DNA of 64,000 bases from Clostridia bacterium. GTDB lineage: Bacteria > Bacillota > Clostridia > Christensenellales > Aristaeellaceae. Under the pieces are notes generated by a model that was not told the DNA's origin, did no database searches, and saw nothing but the letters and a program-made list of their open reading frames with translations. The first letter of the stretch is position 1. Each line of letters begins with the position of its first letter. The position numbers and the translations under genes are program-made. Where the stretch lies: assembly GCA_017524725.1 (NCBI GenBank), contig JAFXUZ010000032.1:1-64000 (forward strand), read 5' to 3'. Of this stretch, positions 25,865 to 35,050 are shown piece by piece.

Positions 25865-27283
25865 CTAACGTTCCAGCGCAATCACAACTCCGTAAGGTTC
25901 CTGTACAGAAAGGTTTCGCACGTGATCAAATACTACCCAGATATTCCGGTATGTACGTGGTTTCGGAATTCTGCTTTCTCCATAACCATCGGTGAAATAG
26001 ATCATCAAAGCATCGCGATAATACCGATTATTGTTAATATAATCGATTGCCGGAGAAAACTCCGTGCCACCACGGCCGGCAACTTTTTTCTGTATATCTG
26101 ATGGTTTTGTGATACGGTATACACGCTGCACCTTTGAGTCGCACTCCAGAATTGTTATCTCATGTTTGCGTTTGGCAAGGATGCCAAATATCTCATTGAT
26201 AATCGCACTGATCATTTCATCATCAACCGACGCTGAGGTGTCAATGGCAACAATGATTTTCAGCACCTTGTCGTCCATCCTGCCGGACAGATCAAAACGT
26301 CCCGGCTGACGCCTGTTCAGTCTTGTTCTGGTTTTCCGCTTTTCGGCTGATATGGTTCCGACGTATCTTTTCAGGATCTGCTGCCAGGTGAGCTTTGGCG
26401 GACGGTTCAATAATTCCACCTGCGACATGAAATGCCCTGGCATCAATCCTCTGGCTTCGTCATTCATCATATCCACAGCGGCATTTACCAATTCCCGGAC
26501 TGCGGCGTCGGCATCCTCTTCATCGCCGCTTACCTGCCAATCATGATCGGTAAAGCTGCCTGTGTTATTGACAGTGATAATCGTCTGTCCCTTCTCTCCG
26601 TTGTCATCTCCGGATGAAGCGGCACTTCCTGTATCAGGCTGTCCGGCAACTCTTTCCATCATCCTCTGTGGCTGGTTCTGCGGCTGGCCTTCCGGATTAT
26701 TTCGGTCTTTGATGAGTTCAAAATAGTAACGGTAGTTCTCCGCGTGAGCAATCGATTTCAGTTCAAACGTCTTCGCCAGTACATCTGAAGTTATAGCTCC
26801 TTCCGGCTGGCGCATGAATTTATAGCCCCGGCTTTTGATTTCGTCATTGATGCGATCATTGACGGCAGCATCTGCAGCAAGGTTGAATTTCATCATCAAG
26901 TCGGGATCATCCCGGCCGAGCCTGACCATTTCCGATGGATGATTCAGCAGAATATGGTCGATCTCATGGCATACGACATAAATAATCTCTTTAAGCGAAA
27001 ACTCACACAGCAGAAGGGGGTTGCTCTGAAATACCGGAGGGAACTCATTCAGCAGGATTCCCGCGATCCCTTTGGATGAAAATTCCGCACGAAAAGAAAG
27101 GTTCATCAGGATGAATCCGTAATAGCTGTCGCGCTCGGAGATCAAAAACAGCTTGATCAGCTCCATCATCCGATGGAAATCCGCATCGATTTCTTCCAGA
27201 ATCGGCTGCGCTACTGTGCCGCTCTTTATCGTGCGTATGTTATCCTTGATCCGGAGCAGGACTGCGCTGATATCATTGTTCAT
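25865..27283 (-). CDS. DUF2201-type protein with metallopeptidase-like and VWA domains
   Basis: The 472-residue protein has an N-terminal domain with HEIDHILLNH at residues 106-115 (a zinc-type HExxH with a further His). A polar linker (about 200-240) follows, then a VWA-like domain starting KIIVAIDTSASVDDE, whose DxSxS motif binds a metal ion. VWA proteins of this kind work with MoxR ATPases, whose gene is directly upstream and overlaps by one base (TAATG). The pair probably remodels or inactivates a target protein or complex. Whether the peptidase-like site is active is not known. Confidence 0.8.
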   Translation of the reverse strand: MNNDISAVLLRIKDNIRTIKSGTVAQPILEEIDADFHRMMELIKLFLISERDSYYGFILMNLSFRAEFSSKGIAGILLNEFPPVFQSNPLLLCEFSLKEIIYVVCHEIDHILLNHPSEMVRLGRDDPDLMMKFNLAADAAVNDRINDEIKSRGYKFMRQPEGAITSDVLAKTFELKSIAHAENYRYYFELIKDRNNPEGQPQNQPQRMMERVAGQPDTGSAASSGDDNGEKGQTIITVNNTGSFTDHDWQVSGDEEDADAAVRELVNAAVDMMNDEARGLMPGHFMSQVELLNRPPKLTWQQILKRYVGTISAEKRKTRTRLNRRQPGRFDLSGRMDDKVLKIIVAIDTSASVDDEMISAIINEIFGILAKRKHEITILECDSKVQRVYRITKPSDIQKKVAGRGGTEFSPAIDYINNNRYYRDALMIYFTDGYGESRIPKPRTYRNIWVVFDHVRNLSVQEPYGVVIALER

Positions 27284-28611
27284 TACTTACTGCCCTCTAT
27301 GGCTGCTCGGGTTGCGTCCGACAGGTCCAACATCTCGATCAAATCCTGCTCAAATACGTCAAACAGCATCTCGATCAGGCTGTTCCCGTCCTCAGTCGTT
27401 GCCGACGAAAGATTCTGGGCAAACAGGAGGCGCGAGGAAGAATCCAGCTTCTGCACCAGAACAGAAAGCTGCTTCTTCGCTTTCTCAAAGCCGGCCTTGT
27501 CCAGCATCATGAATTCGATATTCTCCTTCAGATACCCAAGCATCAGATCACAGGTTTGAATACGCTTCCCTGTAGACATGCGGTCCAACTGGTCGCCAAG
27601 CTTTGTCAGATTCTCATCATCGGCAAAAATCTCCTCCGGCATGAGCGCTCGGGTCTGCGCGACAAGGCTTGCAAAGAACATGGTGGCAACGCTGGAACCC
27701 AGTTTGGCAGTCACCAGGCTCTTCATGTCTTTCTCTACTACCTTGGGATCGTTTTCCTTATCCGTGAAGAATACGCGCAGGAACGGTTCACTGGCAAGAA
27801 GGGTGTCCACCATATCCCAGCCACGCGGCGATGGCATCGGCTTTTCATCGTCGTTCAGTTCCTTGTCGCTGACTGAGAGGCACTTCGGATTATCCTTGAT
27901 AAAGCTCAGTATATCCGGCGAAATGCCCGCTTTCTTTCCGTAGCTCAGCCATTCCCTCGTGTTGTCGCCGACTTTGATCTTGATAAAGCGATCCAGCTGG
28001 GCAGGATCCATCTCGTTGGTGGCGTATACGCTGTTTTGGGTGCTGGGATTCATCGCGCCGACAAAGAAGACCCACCAGGGGAATTGATAGCCGTTCACAC
28101 TGCGTGTGAGCAATATGTTCATTAGTTCTTTATAAACTGTATTTTCGGTGCGGTTGATCTCATCGATAAATATGATGACCGGCTTTATCGCTCCACTGCG
28201 TATGGCGTTTATTTTCTCGGCCGGAGTAAGTTCATTCTGGGCAAACTTGTTTTCGTCCCCCAGAAGTGCGCTGCTTTCAACTGCGGTGCCATGCGACTGT
28301 TCGAAAATCTGCCGCTCTTCGTTCTGAATGCGTTCCACTGCGTAATAAGGGAGAAAGCGAAAACGAATCTGACCGGCTTCATCCTTGTACTGATAAGGCA
28401 GCCCAGTGATCTCGCCTTCCTTCAGCGTGCCGCCTTCAATGGTGATGCACACGCCGCCCAGTTCGTCCGCGATGCTCTTGATCATGGCGGATTTGCCGAT
28501 GCCGTGCTTACCGGAGACCAGCGGCGTAATGGCAAGATTCTTCTTCTCTGATACGAGGTTGGCGAGTATGGCGCGCTTTACCAGTCTTTTCGCTTCATTG
28601 ATGCTGATCAT
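27283..28611 (-). CDS. MoxR-like AAA ATPase
   Basis: The 442-residue protein has Walker A GKHGIGKS (34-41), Walker B VIIFIDEINR (about 144-153) and sensor-1-like VGAMNPS. Its C-terminal region is longer than in typical MoxR proteins. It overlaps the unknown gene upstream by four bases (ATGA) and the VWA gene downstream by one base, so the three are made together. MoxR ATPases with VWA partners act as chaperones that mature or remodel other proteins. In this context, between R-M genes, a defence role is inferred. Confidence 0.85.
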   Translation of the reverse strand: MISINEAKRLVKRAILANLVSEKKNLAITPLVSGKHGIGKSAMIKSIADELGGVCITIEGGTLKEGEITGLPYQYKDEAGQIRFRFLPYYAVERIQNEERQIFEQSHGTAVESSALLGDENKFAQNELTPAEKINAIRSGAIKPVIIFIDEINRTENTVYKELMNILLTRSVNGYQFPWWVFFVGAMNPSTQNSVYATNEMDPAQLDRFIKIKVGDNTREWLSYGKKAGISPDILSFIKDNPKCLSVSDKELNDDEKPMPSPRGWDMVDTLLASEPFLRVFFTDKENDPKVVEKDMKSLVTAKLGSSVATMFFASLVAQTRALMPEEIFADDENLTKLGDQLDRMSTGKRIQTCDLMLGYLKENIEFMMLDKAGFEKAKKQLSVLVQKLDSSSRLLFAQNLSSATTEDGNSLIEMLFDVFEQDLIEMLDLSDATRAAIEGSK

Positions 28612-29258
28612 AGCTTAACTCCTTTGATACGCAGGAATACATCCAGTTGTTTGGATCTGAGCGTCTTGTCTCTCCAGGGATTAACCCCCCTGGCAAGAAC
28701 TGTTTCCGCATCCAGATCCGCGTAATGCTTCATGAAGAAGCTTTCCGAGAACAGCTGATGCAGCGCGATGGCCTTCGAATCCAATATGGTAAAATATTTT
28801 TCCAGGAACTCCTCGCTGAACGGGATGCAGGCAAGCATCGCGTTCAGCTCCCAGTCCTTAAAAAGAGCAAAGTGAGCGACAACAAAATCTTCGTTGATGA
28901 TTACCGCTTCCTTAACGTACTTCTTGAATGCCGACTTGTAATCCTTCTCAGTTCGCATCCTCTGCAGGTCTGAAGCGATAACCTTCTCTGGCGGCACCGG
29001 AGGCGGCAAGGGAATACCTGTTGCCCCGGATGGGACAAGCCTGTCGGGAGACACGATCATTTGATCCGGGACAACTTTTTGTGTGTGCTCTACCGTCCTG
29101 GTTTCATTCGACCAGTTTTCGATCTCGCTGATGAGGGCTTTGCAGGATGCAATATATCCAGCGTCATAGTCGCCGGTATCCAGTTCCGCTCTCAGCAGAT
29201 CGAGTTCTTCCGGCAGCAGGTCTTTCCCGTTGTTTTTCAAGATCGACAATACATCCAT
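28608..29258 (-). CDS. unrecognised protein, first gene of the MoxR-VWA module
   Basis: This 216-residue cytoplasmic protein is not recognised. Residues 1-55 look helical, 56-95 form a proline-rich linker (GIPLPPPVPPEKV), and 96-216 look helical and leucine-rich. GGAGG lies seven bases before the ATG. It overlaps the MoxR gene by four bases, so it is almost certainly a functional partner of the MoxR-VWA pair, perhaps an adaptor or sensor. Confidence 0.65.
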   Translation of the reverse strand: MDVLSILKNNGKDLLPEELDLLRAELDTGDYDAGYIASCKALISEIENWSNETRTVEHTQKVVPDQMIVSPDRLVPSGATGIPLPPPVPPEKVIASDLQRMRTEKDYKSAFKKYVKEAVIINEDFVVAHFALFKDWELNAMLACIPFSEEFLEKYFTILDSKAIALHQLFSESFFMKHYADLDAETVLARGVNPWRDKTLRSKQLDVFLRIKGVKL

Positions 29259-29279
29259 TGTGCGCCCTCCGAAGCTGCT

Positions 29280-30404
29280 TTAGCCGAAATATTTCTGCAT
29301 CAAACTATCAAACAGTAGTTGGGCTTCGTCTAAAGCCTTCTGCACGACAGCTTTTGATTTGTCGACCTGGGAGACGAAGGCGGCGAATCGTTCCTGCTGA
29401 TCCATTGGAGGAACAATGAATTCTTTATCTTCCAGCTTGGATTTCGACAGTATGCCTTTAAGGGCCATACTGATGTCCTCAACAAGATACTCTTTTGACA
29501 ATTGCAGCATCACGTATAAAAAGAGTGTGTTATATGATTCGGGAGTTATAGCATTGATCTGTTGGTTAAAAGACACTTTTCTGTCAGTAACACACACTCT
29601 TCCGATACTCGCTATACTTCCGGCAATACAAGCCATAAGTATAGAACCACTGTCAACTGTTCTTCCGGCTTTCATACCCTCTTCTGAAAGAGATTCAGTT
29701 GCTTTTGTTGGATTCAGGAGACCAGAAACAATATTGTCTGTTTTAATCCATTCAATATAGTCACCATAATACTCAGATACTGATCTGGACGGTGTGTTGC
29801 CAGTAACGACATTGCAAGTTTGCTTCAACTTCTTCTTCTCGAAGCCAAATGGATTTGATCGTGTATCCCCAAACATCTCGACAAATCGGGCTTTGATGAG
29901 ATCATCCATCCTCTGTAGCTCAGTCCGAAGGGAATCGATTATTCCAGATGCTCTCGATAGTACCCCGGCTATCTCATGCTGCTTTTCAAGAGAAGGGAAC
30001 GGCACAATGATATTATCGAAATCCTTCTTCACGATATGCTTCATTGTCGCTCCGTGGGTTTTGGATTCCATTTCAGTAAGATTATACTGGACAGCATAAA
30101 CAAAGTACTGTTTATCAACCCGGACCTTATCAAACACTACTTTAAATATATGCTGATTCAGCAGAGCTTTTCCCCTGTTCCAGATATAAACACCAAGACT
30201 CGCAGACCAGGAAATCAAGACATCTCCATCATTGATTTCTATGCGTTCTGGGTACTCACCATTGTAGAATCCTAAATCGTAAGCATTGCCAGTCAGATCC
30301 TGGATTCTGATAATTGGCAACCCTTCAGTGCCACGGTCTTCTGGTTTGAACGGGTATCCATTAATGTAGGAGGCAATATCACCAAGCTTTTTTACCTCAG
30401 ACAT
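29280..30404 (-). CDS. hsdS: type I restriction system specificity subunit HsdS (copy 1)
   Basis: The 374-residue protein has two target-recognition domains (about 1-130 and 195-320), each followed by a helical spacer. The central spacer includes LIKARFVEMFGDT and the C-terminal one ends VQKALDEAQLLFDSLMQKYFG. It gives DNA sequence specificity to HsdM and HsdR. AAGGAGGGG lies seven bases before the ATG. It is about 6 kb from the other hsdS and separated from hsdM by several modules. Its spacers are nearly identical in DNA to those of copy 2. Confidence 0.93.
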   Translation of the reverse strand: MSEVKKLGDIASYINGYPFKPEDRGTEGLPIIRIQDLTGNAYDLGFYNGEYPERIEINDGDVLISWSASLGVYIWNRGKALLNQHIFKVVFDKVRVDKQYFVYAVQYNLTEMESKTHGATMKHIVKKDFDNIIVPFPSLEKQHEIAGVLSRASGIIDSLRTELQRMDDLIKARFVEMFGDTRSNPFGFEKKKLKQTCNVVTGNTPSRSVSEYYGDYIEWIKTDNIVSGLLNPTKATESLSEEGMKAGRTVDSGSILMACIAGSIASIGRVCVTDRKVSFNQQINAITPESYNTLFLYVMLQLSKEYLVEDISMALKGILSKSKLEDKEFIVPPMDQQERFAAFVSQVDKSKAVVQKALDEAQLLFDSLMQKYFG

Positions 30405-30618
30405 TTGCTTGCCCCTCCTTCAGCTTTGCATACTGTTTCTTCCATGCTCTCGAAGGCTTCTTACATATGCAGTCCTGTGAAGCAAAAGCACAAATTCCCG
30501 AAAGATACGCATTTGCGCATATATCAGGATTATTTGCTCTACAGCCATAGGTCTGTGTTTCTGTATCAAGCTCATGCAAAGGAGCGGAAAAAGCAATCCT
30601 CAGCTCTTTATCACTCAT
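30397..30618 (-). CDS. small cysteine-rich protein
   Basis: This 73-residue protein has five cysteines in the second half (YGCR, ICAN, GICAF, DCICKK) and a basic lysine-rich tail. The family is not recognised; a metal-binding or DNA-associated role is possible. The ATG at 30618 is preceded by a GTGGGG sequence that is part of the 16-bp repeat found at three places in this island. It overlaps hsdS copy 1 by eight bases. Confidence 0.55.
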   Translation of the reverse strand: MSDKELRIAFSAPLHELDTETQTYGCRANNPDICANAYLSGICAFASQDCICKKPSRAWKKQYAKLKEGQANV

Positions 30619-30628
30619 TTGGTTCATC

Positions 30629-30644
30629 CCCACAAATCCGAATT
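30629..30644 (-). repeat. 16-bp seam repeat, copy 1
   Basis: AATTCGGATTTGTGGG on the minus strand, between the end of the Fic remnant and the cysteine-rich gene. The same sequence occurs at 31193-31208 and 37813-37828. Confidence 0.8.
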
Positions 30645-30652
30645 GATCCAGC

Positions 30653-31170
30653 TTATCCGATACAGTTCATAATCACGCTGACCACGGTTTCTTTTTCTTC
30701 CGGCCTGGACTCCGCCACAAGGATCGTCAGAGCCACCAATGTGTGATCGTCCAGGCGCTTGTTGCCGGTTTCGTCATACAGTTTGCCGTTCCGGTCCAGA
30801 AAGTACAGGAACAGGGCCGCGGCGATTCGTTTGTTGCCGTCACTGAAACTGTGATTTTTTGTCACAAGATAAAGCAGGTTTGCGGCTTTCTCCTCGGTGC
30901 TGGGGTAGACGTCCTGAGCGCCAAAGGTCTGATAGGAGGTCTCGAAGCGTTGCCACTGCTTCTGTCGAAAATTTCGACAGAAGCATTCTGATCCAATTCA
31001 CCCTCGCGGAAGATCTTCCCGATATGGTACGCAATGGATGACCTTGCTGTATCAAACAACGCGCTCATCTGCTCCTGTGTCAGCCATACAGTGTCTCGTT
31101 CCGGTGTAATTGGGACAGACAATTCCAGATCACCGCTGCTGAAAATGACCAGCCGCTCCTTGTCTGGCAT
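30653..31170 (-). pseudogene. RhuM-Fic fusion with a large internal deletion
   Basis: The N-terminal part (from ATG 31170) matches RhuM-type proteins (TVWLTQEQMSALFDTARSSI), and the C-terminal part matches a Fic/Doc domain (TKNHSFSDGNKRIAAALFLY). The two are in different frames and the middle of the normal protein is missing. The break falls on a 13+1+13-base perfect inverted repeat at 30958-30984. The Fic motif is intact, but no start gives a complete domain, so it is probably dead. It is flanked by two copies of the 16-bp seam repeat. Confidence 0.75.
30958..30984. repeat. perfect inverted repeat at the RhuM-Fic break
   Basis: GCTTCTGTCGAAA and its reverse complement flank a single central A. 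The frame changes from RhuM to Fic at this point, so the palindrome is probably the footprint of the deletion. Confidence 0.8.
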
Positions 31171-31192
31171 CCGATCATCCTTTCTGTGCTCT

Positions 31193-31208
31193 CCCACAAA
31201 TCCGAATT
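31193..31208 (-). repeat. 16-bp seam repeat, copy 2
   Basis: AATTCGGATTTGTGGG on the minus strand, just after the hsdR stop and before the RhuM-Fic remnant. Confidence 0.8.
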
Positions 31209-31211
31209 TCT

Positions 31212-34200
31212 TTACATCACCGGCTTATGCAGCCCATTGATCAGCTGTTTCACATAGCCGAACTTCGCCGCACCAAACAGTCCCATGATATCCATATCGC
31301 AGAACGGGCTGACCTTTAAAAGATCTGCGGCGGTAATGTCGCCGTTGGTGCGGGCGTAGTCGATGATTTGCTGCATGAAGGTCATCTGTGCTTCATCCAG
31401 CGTTTGATCATTCAGGAAGGAACCAAACTTAGTCTGAATCGCAGAATCATTGATGCCGGTCTGAATCCGCAGGAATGGCAGCAGCGGCATACTGCCCGAC
31501 CAGGCCTTATAGTCCGCCAGCGTGCCCAGCTGCACTGTAAACACATCGCTAAGTCCATTCTTTTCGTCATCCGAAAGCTCATCCAGATTGCGCAGCTTAG
31601 CCAGGGCAGGGCTGTCATTGTCGATGTATTCCCGGGCTTTTTCCACATAGCTCTTCCGGTGGACGAACGGGCCGGGATCATCAGAACCCGGATCAACAAT
31701 CCAGTCCGCCGTATCGATGATGTAATACCCTGGTTTGTCCGGGATATAGGTCATCAGATCACGAAGGTCCTTTCTGACCTGCTCGGCGCGCTCCAGGGAG
31801 AAATCATCCAGCAGATAGTCGCCGTGCATCATGGAAGTGATCAGCTTTTCCTTTTTAACGATATCTGGGATCGTCTTCAGCTTCAGCAGCTCTTCCATAC
31901 GTTCCGTCAATTCCTTGTCTACGCCAGAAAAACCATGCCGAATCTTTCGAGGGTCCTTGCCCTGCGCGATTCGCTCCATATATTCGGCCTCAATGGCATA
32001 GATGATCATATCGAAACTCTTTACCTTTGCCGGAGCAGAGATCGGCGGCAGCAGGGGAAGGATATGCGTATCGATCTCTTCAATACGATCTTCCGTCAGA
32101 CCGAGCCAGTTTTCCGCTGTGCGGTACTTGCTGACATAGGCCATGTTGTACTGCACTTCCACACTGTCGTTGCACAGCATCTGCGTGGTGTCAATAAAGT
32201 ATGCCTGCAGTTCATCTCTATAAGTCGCTTCAAAAGTGGAGGGAACCGCCATCTCCTGAAGCTGCCTGAGGATATTCAGCTTGTAGCGGTTCATCAGCAC
32301 GCTCTGCGGCGTGACGGCATAGGTCTTCTTGTCGGAGCTGCTTTCCACGGTGGACCAGGTATTGCCTGTGGAGAAGTAGCGGAAGTTGTCAAAATAATCG
32401 AAAATCAGGAACCCCTGCTTGTCCATTCCTGGGCCGAAAACATCGGCGCTCAGGCGGGTGCCGCGGCCGATCATCTGCAGGAACTTGATTTTGCTGCCGA
32501 CGGATTTGAAGAACACGAGGTTCAGTACATCCGGCACGTCGATGCCGGTATCCATCATATCTACGCTGACGGCAATCTGCGGAAGGCTGTCGCGCGCGCC
32601 GAAGGTATCGATCAAGGATAGATTGCCTTCCACCTGGCTGTCGATCAGCTTGCAGAAGTCGGGTCCAAGGTGCGCATACAGCTTCTGGAAACGCAGCACG
32701 ATCTGGACGGCTTCCACGTGGCTGGAGGCGAAAATGATCGTTTTTCCGATCTTGTCTCCCGCATTGATCTTGAGCCCGTTCTTCATCAGGTCATTCAGCA
32801 TGGCGTCGATCGTGCCCAGGTTGATGACACGCCTGCCGATCTGCCGGGCTTCGATTTCGGCTCCGGTAAAGTCGGTCTCGTCATCATCGCCTGTGAGGAA
32901 CGCGTCCTCAAAGCTGGCCTTTTCCTCTTCGGTCAAATCGTTGTAAGTAATGCCCCGTCGCATTTTATCGGTGGTCTTGTCCAGCACAGAAAAGCCTACC
33001 AGATACTTGTCCGCGATAGCGGCTTCCAGTTCATAAGCGTAATCCGGCTGTCCGTTCGGCAGCTGGAATACTTCATAGGTGCTCTTATTTTCCTCGTTGC
33101 GCGGCGTGGCGGTCAGACCGATGAGAAGAGCGTCGAAATAGTGGAACAGCGCGCCGTATTTGTTGAATACGCTGCGGTGTGCTTCGTCGATAATGATCAG
33201 GTCGAATCGTCCAATGCCGAACTCCCGCGTATCGTCGTCGATCAGGTTGATCATCGTCTGATAGGTGGAGAAGATGATGCGGGCATTGGGATCGCGGTTC
33301 ATGCTGGTGCCTGAATAGATGCTGGTGGTCACGTTGGGAAGCAGCTTATTGAAATTCTTATGCGCCTGACGGACAAGGCTGGTGCGGTCAGCCAGGAAGA
33401 GAATATTCTTCGCCCAGTTGGCTTTCATCAGCACATCGGACAGGGCGATGGAAACACGGGTCTTGCCCGTACCGGTAGCCATGACGATCAGGCTTGATCG
33501 GCGCATGCTCATGAACGCCTTGCAGCAGGCGGTGATAGCTTCTTTCTGATAATAGCGTCCCGTGATGTTGTCATCGATCTGCGGCGCGGATATATCCTGC
33601 CGGATCGCAGCGCGCAGCTTCAGAAGCTCCAACTCTTCGATAGAGTGGAACTGGAACACCCGGCGGGGCTTATAACCCAGCTGGTCGATCACAAAGATAT
33701 AGTACCCGTTCGTGTAGTAGGCGATCGGTTTATAGCCGTATTTCTGATTAAGCTGGTTTGCCTTGTCGATCACCTTCATGCGGCCCTCTACGGGGTTTTT
33801 GCATGTAGCTGTATATTCCACGATGGCCAGAGGTTTCCCATCCTTGCCATACATGACGTAATCGATATCGTCTCCGGAATCCAGATGGATCATGCACCCA
33901 ACAGCGCCGGGCAGGGACTGATGCGGCACGGAAACAATGGGCCATCCTGCCTCCCGGAGCGAGGCCTTCAGATAGAGCTCACGGTTTTCGCTCTCGTCGC
34001 GGCCATGTTTCACATCAAAGTGTGTATACCGCATCCTGGGGCCGTATTTGGCAACGATCTCCGGCGCGACAGCGACTTTTTCTTTTGCAGCTTCCGCCGG
34101 TTTGGCAGGAGCCGCCGGAGCTGGAGCGGGTACGGCTTTAGGCGAAGCGGCAGGGGCAGGCGCGGCGGTCTGTATGCCGGGTTTCACAAACTCCGGATAA

Positions 34201-34583
34201 TCAGTTTCCAGTCCCAGCAGGATACAGGTTTCACCCACAAGGAAATGCAGCTGTTCCAAAACGTTGACAGCCTCGTCTACAGTCAGGGTGCCGTCATGCG
34301 CCGCCACGTTGCCCATCTTCCGGATGATGTGGATCGTGTTGATGATCGTTTGATCCTGTATATAGTCCACAAACGCCTGGTCCGTGACCATTTCAAAGAT
34401 GGTCATGCTGTAGGCGGGCGTGCCAATGCAGGAGGAGTAGATCAGCTTAACGATAAACTCCATGGCTTTCCGGGAGGAAATGGCGCTGCTGGTTGGAAAA
34501 AGCGTCGCAAGCGCCTCCGCTTCATGGCAGTGTTTATACAGAACCTTCAAATCCCCGTGGGATTGCAAATAATCAAAGTTCAT
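31212..34583 (-). CDS. hsdR: type I restriction system endonuclease subunit HsdR
   Basis: This 1123-residue motor subunit has an N-terminal DUF4145-like helical domain (1-130), an Ala/Pro linker (139-164), a nuclease-like region (about 195-300), and a superfamily 2 helicase core with MATGTGKT (368-375), IIDEAHRS and GLTATP. A long C-terminal assembly region follows. In the nuclease motif Asp241 and Glu256 are present, but the usual E-x-K reads E-Y-T, so the catalytic lysine is not in its normal place. AGGAGG lies seven bases before the ATG. It follows the mini-ATPase gene. Confidence 0.93.
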   Translation of the reverse strand: MNFDYLQSHGDLKVLYKHCHEAEALATLFPTSSAISSRKAMEFIVKLIYSSCIGTPAYSMTIFEMVTDQAFVDYIQDQTIINTIHIIRKMGNVAAHDGTLTVDEAVNVLEQLHFLVGETCILLGLETDYPEFVKPGIQTAAPAPAASPKAVPAPAPAAPAKPAEAAKEKVAVAPEIVAKYGPRMRYTHFDVKHGRDESENRELYLKASLREAGWPIVSVPHQSLPGAVGCMIHLDSGDDIDYVMYGKDGKPLAIVEYTATCKNPVEGRMKVIDKANQLNQKYGYKPIAYYTNGYYIFVIDQLGYKPRRVFQFHSIEELELLKLRAAIRQDISAPQIDDNITGRYYQKEAITACCKAFMSMRRSSLIVMATGTGKTRVSIALSDVLMKANWAKNILFLADRTSLVRQAHKNFNKLLPNVTTSIYSGTSMNRDPNARIIFSTYQTMINLIDDDTREFGIGRFDLIIIDEAHRSVFNKYGALFHYFDALLIGLTATPRNEENKSTYEVFQLPNGQPDYAYELEAAIADKYLVGFSVLDKTTDKMRRGITYNDLTEEEKASFEDAFLTGDDDETDFTGAEIEARQIGRRVINLGTIDAMLNDLMKNGLKINAGDKIGKTIIFASSHVEAVQIVLRFQKLYAHLGPDFCKLIDSQVEGNLSLIDTFGARDSLPQIAVSVDMMDTGIDVPDVLNLVFFKSVGSKIKFLQMIGRGTRLSADVFGPGMDKQGFLIFDYFDNFRYFSTGNTWSTVESSSDKKTYAVTPQSVLMNRYKLNILRQLQEMAVPSTFEATYRDELQAYFIDTTQMLCNDSVEVQYNMAYVSKYRTAENWLGLTEDRIEEIDTHILPLLPPISAPAKVKSFDMIIYAIEAEYMERIAQGKDPRKIRHGFSGVDKELTERMEELLKLKTIPDIVKKEKLITSMMHGDYLLDDFSLERAEQVRKDLRDLMTYIPDKPGYYIIDTADWIVDPGSDDPGPFVHRKSYVEKAREYIDNDSPALAKLRNLDELSDDEKNGLSDVFTVQLGTLADYKAWSGSMPLLPFLRIQTGINDSAIQTKFGSFLNDQTLDEAQMTFMQQIIDYARTNGDITAADLLKVSPFCDMDIMGLFGAAKFGYVKQLINGLHKPVM

Positions 34584-34621
34584 CCCCGGCCCTCCTGACT
34601 GTACTTTGGCTGACGTAATGA

Positions 34622-35050
34622 TCAGAAGCTATGTTTGAGCGTAAACACCGTTTTCCCGTTGTCCGTCTTGCTGCTCAGTTCCATAATGTCTTCCTGATTC
34701 AGCATCAATCCCGTGGGATTCCTGCCGATCAGGATATACTGGTTTTTCCCATCCGTGGCGATATGCCAGCGCATGTCATCATCCAGCAGGATATCCGCGT
34801 TGTCGATGATAATCAGCTTGCCCTTTGCGTTCTTAATGGCTGTTTTATAGCCCGTTTTCTTGTCAAGATAGTTATAGCATTTTATCGTCCTGTTTTCCGC
34901 CGCCAGCTCCTGCAGGAAGGAGAAAACAGCCGATTTCCCCGTGCCGGAATCGCCAACGATGAATGTAACGTTGGCTTCCAGTACAAAATCAACCTCATAG
35001 GAGGTATGTGTCGTTTGAATGCGATCCTGCACAATCGGTTTAATTCTCAT
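34622..35050 (-). CDS. mini P-loop ATPase (142 residues)
   Basis: This very short ATPase has Walker A GDSGTGKS at 33-40 and Walker B KLIIIDNADILLDD at about 78-91, but no room for ABC signature, arginine-finger or sensor regions. The ATG overlaps the end of the DUF4869-like gene by 11 bases, so the two are coupled. It may be the NTP-sensing partner of the Toprim-like protein, a reduced analogue of ATPase-Toprim defence pairs. No closer family is recognised. Confidence 0.72.
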   Translation of the reverse strand: MRIKPIVQDRIQTTHTSYEVDFVLEANVTFIVGDSGTGKSAVFSFLQELAAENRTIKCYNYLDKKTGYKTAIKNAKGKLIIIDNADILLDDDMRWHIATDGKNQYILIGRNPTGLMLNQEDIMELSSKTDNGKTVFTLKHSF

